Source of the DNA: Heterodera schachtii
Lineage: Eukaryota > Nematoda > Chromadorea > Rhabditida > Heteroderidae
DNA length: 64,000 nucleotides
Assembly (NCBI GenBank): GCA_023374025.1
Contig: SIJG01000004.1
Coordinates: 1,609,226 to 1,673,225, forward strand
Reading direction: 5' to 3'
This document shows, piece by piece, positions 45,138-55,486 of this stretch. Position 1 is the first letter of the stretch. The number at the start of each line of letters is the position of its first letter. The position numbers were made by a program, and so were the translations under genes. A model generated the notes under the pieces. It had not been told where the DNA came from, did not search any database, and was given only the letters and a program-made list of their open reading frames with translations.

Positions 45138-48004
45138 TTAATTGGACATTTCAATGGGACGAAAGAAAAGGGAAAGAAAAGTCGTGGACAAAAGGAGGGA
45201 AAGCAAAGGCGAAGAGAAAGGGGCAGAAGCAGCAGCGGACTGAAAGGGAAGGCAAAGGCATTCACTGGCGGATTTATTTATCACTCAAATCAGTTAATAT
45301 TATTAATATTGCCGTGGCACTCCCTCGATCAGTCTCCTCCCTTTCCGGAAATGCCGTGGCACTTTTTTACTCCCTCTATCAGTCTCCCCCCTTCCCGGGG
45401 ATTTCCTCGGTGCCGTGGCACTCTCACTCTCTCCACCAGTCTCCTCCCTTTCCGGAAATGCCGTGGCACTTTTTTACTCCCTCTATCAGTCTCCCGCCTT
45501 CCCGAGTTTTCCCCTGTGCCGTGGCACTCTTTCACTCTCTCCGTCAGTTTGCCCCCTTCCCGTCGGGGTTTCCCCCGTGCCGTGGCACTCTCTCTATCAG
45601 TCTTCCCCCAGCCCCTTTCTTTACCTGTGGTGCCTCTTCCTCCGCCTCCTCCTCCGTCCGGTCCGCCTGCGTTGGCAAAAGTTCGGCGTCCGTGCTCGGC
45701 CCCTCCTCCCCGTCGTCGTTCTCTTCGCCCGTCGTTCCCATTGCGTTTCCTCCGTCGCTTTCCCTTTCGTCGGAACTTTCCGTCGCCGTTATCGCCCCGA
45801 CGGCGGCGGATTCCTCCGGCAAAGGCGCCGAAACGGCGCAGCGTTCGCCTGTCCAGCCGACATTGCAGGAGCACTTCCCGCACTCGCAGAAGCCATTGTT
45901 GGAGCAAACAATCTCAAAGGAACAGTAAATGCTAAGACACTCATTACAGTACCCTACCCCCGTTGTACCGTACCCCATTCTCAGTGCACGGTGCCGGGTC
46001 ATCGTCACATGCGCAGTCCTCGCCACTGTAGCCATGTTCGCACACGCCTTCAACGAAAAATGGTTTTTGTGGCATTCCGAACTTCCCTCGCCCCCCAACA
46101 TTTTCCGCATTCGCAGGCGCCCCTTCCTGCGCACATTCGCCCCTCCACACTCAGTGGACAATTGGTGTTTTCGCATTCGCAATAGCGACCGCTAAGCTGA
46201 ATTTCATGTGTATTGGAAAATGCCAACAAATGTTCGTCCGTTTGTTTTGCTCACATAATTCGCATGGCATTGGCATTTCCCACACGAACATTGGCCTTTG
46301 CCCGAGCAAATCGACGCTTTGTTGTGTCTGTTGGCAAAATGGTGATGCATTGTCCCTTCCTCCTTTCTCCTCTCTTCCCCTCCCCTCACTCACTCTCGGC
46401 ACAGTCCGACCAATTCATCGGCACTTGACACGCCATACTTGTCCAAGTCGCACTCACACTTCTCCTTGAATGGTTAATGCCGTCTCATTACGTTCCCGTG
46501 GCTTTCCTTACCCCGCCTTTTCCCTGGTCACATTGGCATTGGCCACAGATGAGGTTGCCCATGTAACTGCAGCGGGGAGAGTGCCGTTCCTAAGGCGAAA
46601 AGGATGGCATTGCCTTTCTCTCTGTGCCCATTTGCACCTGTTGCCGGCCCTGTTCGCACTCGCAGCCACAAAGCGGCGTCACAAAAATGGCGGAGACGGT
46701 GTTGTAGCCGTAAATGCCGACGGAGACGGCCGCCAAATTGGGCCGGGAGCAGTCGGACAGCGTCACTTTGGCGTAGAAGGAAATTTTCTGTTCGGGCCGA
46801 ACGCCCGGACAAACGCGTCCAGTGAGACGCTCTCTTTGAGGGGACGGAATTGAAAAACAGAAAACAGTGGAAAACCGAGGCGAACCCATTGCAATCGACG
46901 GAAAATTCAATGTCAATGCCCAAAGAGCGGAATTCGGACGTTTGGATGGTAAAGTCGCGCACTTCGTACCCACTCAGCGGAAGCTTGTGCAGGTAGCGGA
47001 AGGGCACCTCGACAATGTCACCTTTGGACGGAGGGAATGAAAAAGCGAAGCGGCGGAGCATTGAGAGGACAAAGGGGGACAACACAGACATAATTAGTGC
47101 ACTAATGAGTAATTAATTAGCAACCATTTGCCGATTCATTTTTACATTTTGTACCTCTTCTGCCTTTTATGTTTGTTATTCGCTTTTTGCGATGCTCAGT
47201 CCGTTTTTTTGTCATTTTGTCCAAATAAATGAGTCGAGTGTCCGTTGTCTCCCCCCAATCGTCGCTTTTATCCCACCAGGTTTCATCCGAATTTCCACTT
47301 GCTGCGGTTCCAATTGGATCACTGTCACTCCGTCCGCTCTTCTGCCGCCCAATGGCAAATTCTTTAAAACAGAAAAACTGGCAGTTTTTTTTTTAATATT
47401 TTCCATCCCATTAATTTCGACCGATTAATCGGTCAGTGCAATTCCTTCGGCCCTTCGGCACACTCACGTGTTGCGGCGCCACTTTGATCTCCGTGCTTGG
47501 CGAGTACAGCTGCGTGACAGCGCACCGTTCGTTCTCCGCAAATGCCCATTTGGCATCGCATCTTTGGGTGCCGTTGAAGCGCTGACGAGAAGCGGGCAAA
47601 TTAATTAATTAATTAATTGAGCCAAAAGGGAAGGAAATGAAAAAATTTGGAGAGTGTTAATAATGGTCAAATACAACGGAGTGGGCGGAGACACCGACCA
47701 AATCGGAACACCACGCGCATTCGACGCTGGCGGAAACGCACGCGCCGCAACTTTTGGACGCTTCCGCCGAAAGACACTTTTGCCGGGATTCGTCCTGTGC
47801 AAGGGCAAATTCTGAAGCATTTTACAATTATCATGAAGAAAGGAGAAGCAAATGACCTGCTGAAAGGCAAAGGGAAAGGAGAAGGAAAAAGGCGGCGACT
47901 GAGAAAATTGGGGGGCAAACGGCTGACAAAGGGAAAGTGCCATCTCTGCCGAAGTGCCGCCTCCTCTCCCATTGCTTTGTCGGTGCCGCAACGTCCCGCT
48001 CCAT
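45138..48004 (-). CDS. Integrin-beta-like protein without the I-like domain
   Basis: Predicted extracellular, membrane-anchored protein. Start 48004 with a late hydrophobic signal, PIFSVAAFFLLLSLCLSA. A PSI domain follows: KCLSAEASKSCGACVSAS then VECAWCSDL. Then a hybrid-type strand, QLEPQQVEIRMKPGDIVEVP, continues at once into FRSLGIDIEFSVDC and RVCPGVRPEQKISFYAKVTL, the segment that in integrins follows the I-like (vWA) domain. The ~240-residue I-like domain with its metal site is absent. Four integrin EGF modules follow: CSYMGNLICGQCQC, CSGKGQCSCGKCQC, MCAGRGACECGKCW, CSNNGFCECGKCSCNVGWTG. An acidic linker leads, across an intron holding a tandem repeat, to a possible last exon (about 45240-45138) with PLLSLLLSTTFLSLFF, which could be a membrane or GPI-type anchor. 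No beta-integrin cytoplasmic tail (NPxY) is seen. The last exon is inferred. Confidence 0.75.
45308..45612. repeat. Tandem repeat, about six units, in an integrin-like gene intron
   Basis: Units of about 50-60 bp each starting TGCCGTGGCACT and containing CTCTATCAGTCT(C/T)CCCCC or a variant; starts near 45311, 45352, 45411, 45461, 45520 and 45578. Alternate units carry CCTTTCCGGAAA, suggesting a two-unit higher-order period. Confidence 0.85.
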
Positions 48005-51000
48005 TTGAGGGTCATTAGCAGTGGCAGAGGTTGGCATTATTGGAAGACCCTCCGAACAAAGGTCCATTTGCTGACAAATTATCAATAGGCCAAATGATTG
48101 AAAATTGAGTTTTGAGGGAGTGCATTAAAATAGAAAGTTCAGTGGGGGAGAAAGTGTTGAAACGGACGGAAAATGCAGTCAATTAGGGCAAAATGTGCAA
48201 GAAAATGGAAAAGGACGGGCGAGGGGGGGAAAGAGAAGGAAATGGTCGGAACGATGGACAAAATCAACGGCAGCAGCAGCGAGTACTAACACTTTGAGAA
48301 CCTCAACTTCTAAGAGCATTTCCCTTTTTCATTTCATTTCTTTCATTTTTAACTTTTTGAGTGCCCCCCCCCCAATTTCGTCCACATAAATTGCCAATTA
48401 CTCGCCTCAATTGGCGCAGTTCTTCTGCCAAATTATTTAACAAAAACAACACTTTTCGTTGCAGCCAAAAAGTTTAAAAAATAATTAAAAAAAGACAAAA
48501 GGAAGAAAATGGCAAAAGAACAAAGAAATTGGAGAACCGCCGAAGAGACGGACGGCGCGAGAGTCAAATCGGCAAATTCAGCACAAACAATTGTCAAAAT
48601 CCATTGCGATTGGTCGGCCGTCGTTCGTAGCGAAAGGCTTTTTATGCGGCAATTTGAAAGCAAAGACCAAAAGACAATAAAATCTCTCAAAATCACCACT
48701 CACTGATGAGCAGCAACAGATGGACGAAGGAATGAATGAATAGGGAAAGGGGGGGGGGGGACGGATGTTACGTTACATGTGTCAGCTTAATAAGCAACAA
48801 ACAAAACGGTGTCTCCAGCTGGCATGAGATGGACAGTGACGGAAGGAATGTGGCAGCCGATGAGAGAAAACGGAGGGACAAATGAAAGAAAAGAAAAAGA
48901 GAGGGGGAGAGAGAGAGACAAGCGGATAAAGGGATAAAAGCGTTTTTTTGGCAATTTTAAATTTATTTATTTTTGAAGAGAAATAGAAGGAAAAGCGAAG
49001 CAAATGGCAAATTAAAACGGAACAATTCACGGAATGAGAAACCCAGCGGAAAAAGAGGTAAATGTGAAAATGTGGGCGGAAAGGAAAAAACGCACCAAAG
49101 GGAGGGGAAAGGGGGGAAAAAAGGGGGGGGGAGGGATGGGCACACCGTGCAATTATTCACCCCCCCCCCCCCCCGCAATCACTCATTTTCCGGATGAATC
49201 GCACAATTAAATTCTTGTGAAGCTTTAATTGAAATCGCAGGCATTGATTTACGCGGACATTTTTCCATCGTAATTTTGCATTAGCAATTTCCGTTGAAAT
49301 TTTGCAATTACATCAACAAATTTGGAACGGAGGGCAAAAGTGGGAATTTGAGAGCAAAATAAATAAAAGAAATAAAAAAATGCAAAGAGAAAGAAAGAAA
49401 AACTGCCAAAAAGGAAAGACGAAACGGAAAAAGAGAAGGAAAAGAAAGTGCCAACAGATAAATAAAAAATAAATAAAAGAGATTTTTTGAAAGAATGAGG
49501 CAACGAACGAACGATGGAATGAATGAATGGACGGAATCTGTGGCATTTTGTGGGTTTTGGGTGGCCCAAAGGAAGACGAAGAAGAAGAAGAGGGGAACAT
49601 TTTGTTAGGGAAGAAGAGGAAGAAAGAAAGAAACCAACGACAGATGGAAGAGAGAGAGAGAGAGAGGGAGGGGGGGGGGGAGGGGAAGAGAAAAGGGAAA
49701 AGGAGGGGAAGGAAGGGGAGGAGAGCAACTGTTCCCTTCGGGGGAAACGGACGAACTCTCCGCCGCCGGCAATAAACCGCACTTCCTCACCACAATCTTT
49801 CTTTATTTAAATAAGAGAACAGCAGCAAACGAATGTAAAGGGTTTGGATGGACAATTTAAGGAGAACAGCTCGAAGGAATCGGCGTTTTATTGGGGAAAA
49901 AATGCGGAAAAAACAAACGGATCGCATTTCGCGTGTTGAAGGGGTCACAGAAAAGAAAGTGTTACACGGGGAAAGAAATGGCACAATGGAGGCAATTTTG
50001 AGAGGATTTTGGACGGGGCACCTTTTCCCGCTCACCACCCAAAATATGTTGTTCTCTAATTCATTTCCATTGTCTTTGTTTTGAGTTGCTTCTCATGGCA
50101 TCCTTTCCTCCTCCTCCCCCCCCCCCCTCTTTCTCTTCCCCCTCTCTCCCCTCCCCCTCCCGTCCCCCATCCGCTTCCGCCCTCCCCTCCCTTCCCTCTC
50201 ACTCGCCCTCTCTCTCCTCCTATCCTTTGTCCCCTCCCCCTCTCCCCCCCCCCCCTCTCCACCTCGATATCCTCCCCCTCTCTCCCCTCCCATCTCCCCC
50301 CTCTTCTCGTCCCCCCTCCCCTCCCTTCCCCCTCTCCCTCTGCCGTTCATTTCTCCACACTTTTTCTAAGCCAAAACACTGACGACACTCCAGAAATACC
50401 CTTTCCTCCGGAGGCGGAATTCTGGAGGATTAATCTCACCCTTCGGCGGAGGATGTGAGCCGTAAATCGATCATCCATCGAAAGTTGCCCAGCAGCAGAA
50501 AAAGAGGAGAGTCGGCTCAAGTTTTGATGAGGAAAAGGGAGGATAAGAAAAGAAACCGAGGAAGGGAAGTTGTGAATAAATAAAATCGGACGCCTCGTGG
50601 GAATGGAAGGGATTAGGGGGGGGGGGAGGGGAGAAGGGGGGGGGGGGGTTAGAAGAACGACCATTTCATTTCGGCTTTTCCCCCGTCTCCCCCCCCCCCC
50701 CGCCATTTTCCCTCTCCGCTGATCCGATTCATCCGTTTTTTGTTTGTTTGTTTTGATCGGAAGCAGCAAAATTTGTTGACGAAATGCTCAGAAAAATGAC
50801 GGGAAGAAACTGATCGGATGGACGAAAGAATGAATGAATGAAAAGGGGGTGAGAGAAGGAAACATTTTTGGAAGAACGACGGATTAAAGAAAAAATAAAC
50901 GGCGAAATGACAGAAAAGGAAAAGAATTGGATCATTCATTCATTCACTTATATGGAATTCGGGTCAAAATGCACTTGGCACAAATCGAAATTTGAATGGA

Positions 51001-52169
51001 GGAAAAACAAAAAGAAGGGAAATTTCAATGAACAGAAAAGGAAGAAAAAGGAAATGAAGAGGAAAAGAAGGAATTGACTGGAAAGAGTTGTGTTTTTTTT
51101 GTTGCTGTTTTTCCGATATTTTTGCAAACACAACAAAAAATGATTAAAAAGGTTAAATAAAATAAAGTGTTATTAATTTTGTTGACCTTTCGCCCTTTTG
51201 TCCCTCTTTCGCCCTTTTGTCCCCTTTTGCCATTTTGTCCCTCTTTCGCCATTTTGTCTCTCTTTCGCCCCTTTGTCCTCTTTCGTCAGTTTGTCCTCCT
51301 TTCGCCCATTTTATCATTGTTTCAGTTTTTCTGTGCCTTTTTTTGATTGGTATGCCTTTTGATTTGGTTTTTTTTTCCAATCATTCATTGCCTTGGGCAC
51401 TTTTTAATGCATTTGCTTGGTATGAATATTTTCAGCTGCTCATTCGTTCCATTCATCCAATTTTACAATTCAAAACATTTTCATGAATCCCTTCACTTAA
51501 ATTGATTTGATTTAATTTAATGTTTAAATTTCATTAATCCTTTCATTTAAATAAATTAAATTTCATTTAAATTGTTAAATTTTCGTTAATTAGCAACAAA
51601 ATTCCGAAGAAAAAGCCGAATGAGAACAATTTCAAAGCCAATTATGACTTTAGCACGGCCAATTCTAAGAATTGGTTAAAATAGAAAAGTCGACTTACGT
51701 TGCCACGACATTAATTGGGGGGCGGGGGAATGGCCGCGCGAAAGGCCGCGCAAATTAATGACAAATTGGGTATAAATTTCATTTTCCCATTCTTTGCTCA
51801 ATATTTCATTCTCAAATTCAAATTACGCCGTCCCCCAAACTTTGCCATTCATTGCGCCCATTGAAATTGCCCCGCCGATTTCATTCGTCATTAATTTAAA
51901 CAAATTGGAGATATAATATAAATATATTAATTAATGGGCAGATCCTTTCTAAGTCCAAGCAGATTCTTCCTTAAATGCATCGCCAAAACTTTTGTTTTTT
52001 GTTCTTGAACTAATTAATTAATTATTGATTAATTAATTTATTTATTAATTTATTTATTTATTATCTTTGTTTGGCTTCATACGCTTAATGGCCAATTCCT
52101 TTGAATGTCAAATTTATTTTAGCAAATTTTCACTGCTTTCATTTAAAGTTATTAAATTCACCATATAAA
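48005..52169. other. Long divergent intergenic region, 4.2 kb
   Basis: No supportable gene. It contains poly-G/poly-C runs (about 48750, 49122, 49161, 49671, 50118, 50617, 50689), GA-rich and CT-rich tracts (49600-49730, 50100-50350), and AT-rich ATTAATTAATT stretches near 52010-52060. Long frames at 49250-50460 are low-complexity and appear on both strands. It probably holds the promoters of the integrin-like and G-alpha genes. Confidence 0.6.
51186..51312. repeat. Short tandem repeat, about 17-18 bp unit
   Basis: About seven imperfect copies of CTTTCGCCCTTTTGTCC. No exon overlaps. Confidence 0.85.
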
Positions 52170-54833
52170 ATGGGCCTTTGCCAAAGCGATGAGTCCAAAG
52201 AACAACAAAAAAAGAACAAAGCCATTGACAACCAAATCAGAGATGAACAAAAAACGGAAAAGAACACCTTCAAATTGTTACTGCTCGGTGGGCTAATTAA
52301 CGAAAATCGCAAATGAATCCCATTAATGGCTCATTAGGAAGTCTCTCCCTTTTTCCGCTTTACTCAATCCAACATAGAAAAATTATTAGGCCTGATTAAT
52401 TAATTAGACTTCATTTGGCATGGAAAATAAAACATATTTTAATTGCTACCTTTTATTAATCGGCATCAGAATTCATTCACGTCATACTGTATCCATTTTA
52501 GGCGCAGGCGAATGTGGAAAAAGCACCATAATGAAGCAAATGAGGTCATTTCTTTGGGTTGTCTATGATTGTTGGGAATTGGTCTGACCTGTCCGTCGTT
52601 AAACATCGGCTGATCAGTGATCACCGACTGATCGATCGATACTCGGAAATTTGCCGAATTTCCCCCCCCCCCCCCGGGGGATATTCCTGCGCTTTTCCAC
52701 TTTTAAATTTGTCATACTTTTAGGTTTATTCACAACAACCAATACTCGGATGAGGTGAGACATCAGCAGAGCCAACCTGAATAATTTTGCCCTTTCCAGG
52801 AATTGCTGCAACAACGGGCGGTCGTTTACTCGAACACAATCCACGGGATGGCACAATTGCTGAGGGGCATGGAACGGTTCAGAATCACATTTAAGGACGA
52901 AAGCAGAAAGGTGAGAGCGAGAAAGGGAGAGAGAGAGAGAGGGAGAGAGAGAGAGAGAGAAAAGGAGAGAGAGTGAGCGAGAGAATGGGGGAGAGGGAGA
53001 GAGAGAAAAGGAGAGAGAGTGAGCGAGAGAATAGGGGAGAGAGAGGGAGAGAGAGAGAGGGGGGAGAGGAGAGAGAGAGAGAGAGAGGGGGGGGGGGAGA
53101 GAGAGATACTGTATCAATTAGTAAAAGTTTAGCCATTTTTACATTCATTGATTTAAGTGGGAAATTAGTAAAAAGAGAATTGACGTCAACAAAAGATATG
53201 ACGAAAGCAAAGAAATAAATGACTGTTCTAATGATGATGGCCTTTTCTAATTGGAATTGGGAACAAATAATTCAGCTAAAAATGAGTTGATTTGGAAATG
53301 AATTAAACGAGGGAAATGGGAATGAAATGATTGAATTGAATGAGTTCCTAATCCATTCCTTAGTTCGATTCAAAATTGGTGTTCGAAACGCTTTCCCGGG
53401 GAAAAGAGTCGGAGCCGTTCAGCGACGAGTTGGCGGTGGCTTTGAAGAGACTTTGGGCGGACCCGTCGCTGAACTCGGCCACTTTTGAACATGCGTTGGA
53501 ATTGCATTTGCAGAGCTCAACCAAACAGTGCGTTCCTTCTGCTGTACACTGACATTTGCTCATTTTGCATCTTTTGACAGTTTTTTGGACAGTCTCGACC
53601 GAATCAGCAATCCCTCCTACAGACCATCGGAACAGGACATTCTGCTGACGAGGTCCAATCCCATTCACAGACCGACAAACATTTTCGGCATTCTTTCAGA
53701 ATTAGGACGACGGGGGTCACCGAACAGTCATTCATCATCAGGGAAATGAAGTTCAGGTGAGTCCTTCTGTCTGGGATGATGGATTTAATGTAATCCATTT
53801 TTATTTTAGGGTATTTGACGTCGGAGGCCAGGTAGGAACGAAATGAGGGAGAGGGGGGGGGGGAGGGAAGAGGGGAGAGGAGGAGAGGGGAAGGCTCATT
53901 TAGAGGGGGCGGAGGGGGAGGGGGAGGAGTGAGAGGAGAGGGATGCTCATTTTGAAGGGGGGAGGAGGAGGATGGGGGTTGGACTTTGAAAAATGAGGGG
54001 ATTATGGTAGGGGAGGGAATGAGAGGAGAGGGAGGAAAAGCCCACCGCATAAAGCCCCTCCAATTTGTATGTGAGCCTTTAGAGATCGGAGCGAAAAAAA
54101 TGGATTCACTGTTTCGAAAATGTCGACGCTATTATTTTTGTTGCGGCTGCATCCGAATACGACGAAGTTTTGTTTGAGGACAATGAAACGGTAAAAGCGC
54201 ATTTGGGGAAGGGACGGGAAAATAAACGGTCTTTCCTCTTCGGTAGTCATACTGTAACAGTTACGCGCATTTAGCTAATTAATTGATAGTAATAAAATAA
54301 TTTTCTATTTGAGTCGGTTGCACATTTTCTACCCCTCTCCCCCCCCCCCCTCCCCACAGAATCGAATGGTCGAATCGATGCGCATTTTCGAGTCCATTTG
54401 CAACTCCCATTGGTTCACCTCCACTTCCATCATTCTGTTCCTGAATAAAAAGGACCTTTTTGAAGAGAAACTCAAAAGGACTCCGATCAGCGTGTGTTTC
54501 AGTGAATATAACGGTGAGTCAGTCAATTGCTAAGTGAATTAATTAATTAATGATTTATAATTTTCCAATCCATCGATTTTTTTGGCCAGGTCCTCAAACC
54601 TACGAACATTCAATAGAATATATCAAAAAAAGTTTTGTGGAACAGAACGTAAATTCGAAGAAAATGATTTATGTGCACGAAACATGCGCGACGGACACTG
54701 ACCAGGCAAACGAACGAATTGAAGATGAAACAATCAAATCATTCACATTTTGTTATTACAGGTGCAATTAATTCTCGATTCGGTTGCCTCCATCATAATT
54801 CAAACTTCGTTGGGAAAGTCCGGGCTTTACTGA
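52170..54833 (+). CDS. Heterotrimeric G-protein alpha subunit, divergent
   Basis: GTP-binding signalling subunit acting under seven-helix receptors at the plasma membrane. Start 52170: [15 protein letters not shown], with Gly2 for myristoylation and Cys4 for palmitoylation. The P-loop is GAGECGKST, with Cys where most have Ser. Switch I is [17 protein letters not shown] (spliced across 53660-53701), keeping the catalytic Arg. Switch II is [18 protein letters not shown] (exons at 53810-53832 and 54082-54190). The guanine motifs are FLNKKDLF and TCATDT. The helical domain is [20 protein letters not shown] to [12 protein letters not shown]. The C-terminus KSGLY has Ser at the -4 position, so there is no pertussis-toxin cysteine. 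The length fits the family. It resembles the divergent nematode GPA set more than the conserved Gs, Gi/o, Gq or G12 classes, but the exact orthologue is not assigned. Introns carry GA/G-rich repeats. Confidence 0.9.
52912..53107. repeat. GA microsatellite in a G-alpha intron
   Basis: GAGAGA repeats with interruptions directly after the exon ending DESRK; a second purine/G-rich block lies at about 53837-54035 in the intron inside switch II. Confidence 0.9.
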
Positions 54834-55486
54834 CAAAGAGTTGTGACAAAAAAAGCAGAAATATGCGAATGCCATGCGTGTAATGAATAAAAGCAATTAA
54901 TGAATGAAGAAAGTTAACAATATTTCTTATTTATTGTGTAAACTCAAAAAGGGACTCCCAATTTTCCATTTTTCGGGAGTTCGATCATTTTCGGGGACTG
55001 ATCGAGTTAAATATTAAGACCTAGCAAGTGAAAAAGCTGTATTATGCTGAGATAGGCACCAATTCCCGTTGGTGTTAGCTTTTGCAATGACATTAATAAG
55101 GCTCAAGGTCAAACGATTGAGCAAGTTTGAATAAATTTGAGGAAATGTGTGATGAAACTAAGGTAATACGATAGTCCCTCCTTTTTATTTTGAAAAGTAT
55201 TTTATTGCCTATTTGGCGTTATACCCCAATTTTTTAACCAAAAAGCAATAAAAACGAAAAATAGGTACATTCTTAAGAATCGGCCACAAAAATTTCAGAA
55301 AAATACACCCTTTCTCTTATTCGTCATGCGCTCATTTTTTCTTCTTTTGTCAATGCAATGATAAAGCATAGAAATAATCGGCTTTACTTTAAAAAGGAAA
55401 AATAAAAATCCATAATCGCTTCTATTTTAAATTGTTAAATTGATAAACGATTATTATAATACTGTACAACAACGAAAGAATTCTTC
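54834..55486. other. Intergenic containing a Helitron fossil
   Basis: AT-rich spacer between G-alpha and WDR24. Apart from the helicase fragment at 55049-55130 no coding remains are visible. Confidence 0.5.
55049..55130 (+). pseudogene. Helitron/PIF1-type helicase fragment (fossil)
   Basis: Two adjacent frames read HQFPLVLAFAMT and then INKAQGQTIEQV, which together are the conserved motif near the C-terminus of Helitron (PIF1-like) helicases. The pieces are offset by one base and a stop follows at once, so the fragment is dead. The rest of the helicase and the Rep domain are not seen in the window. Confidence 0.75.

Noticed and set aside
44915..46185. Plus-strand frames of 256-287 residues over the integrin-like gene
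   Set aside because: They are shadows of the minus-strand EGF and acidic exons and of the tandem repeat; the minus strand keeps the cysteine pattern of integrin EGF modules.
49249..50460. Several 70-177 residue frames in the 48-52 kb spacer
   Set aside because: Low-complexity Ser/Phe/Pro or Lys/Glu/Gly composition, mirrored on the opposite strand, no splice-consistent continuation and no family resemblance.
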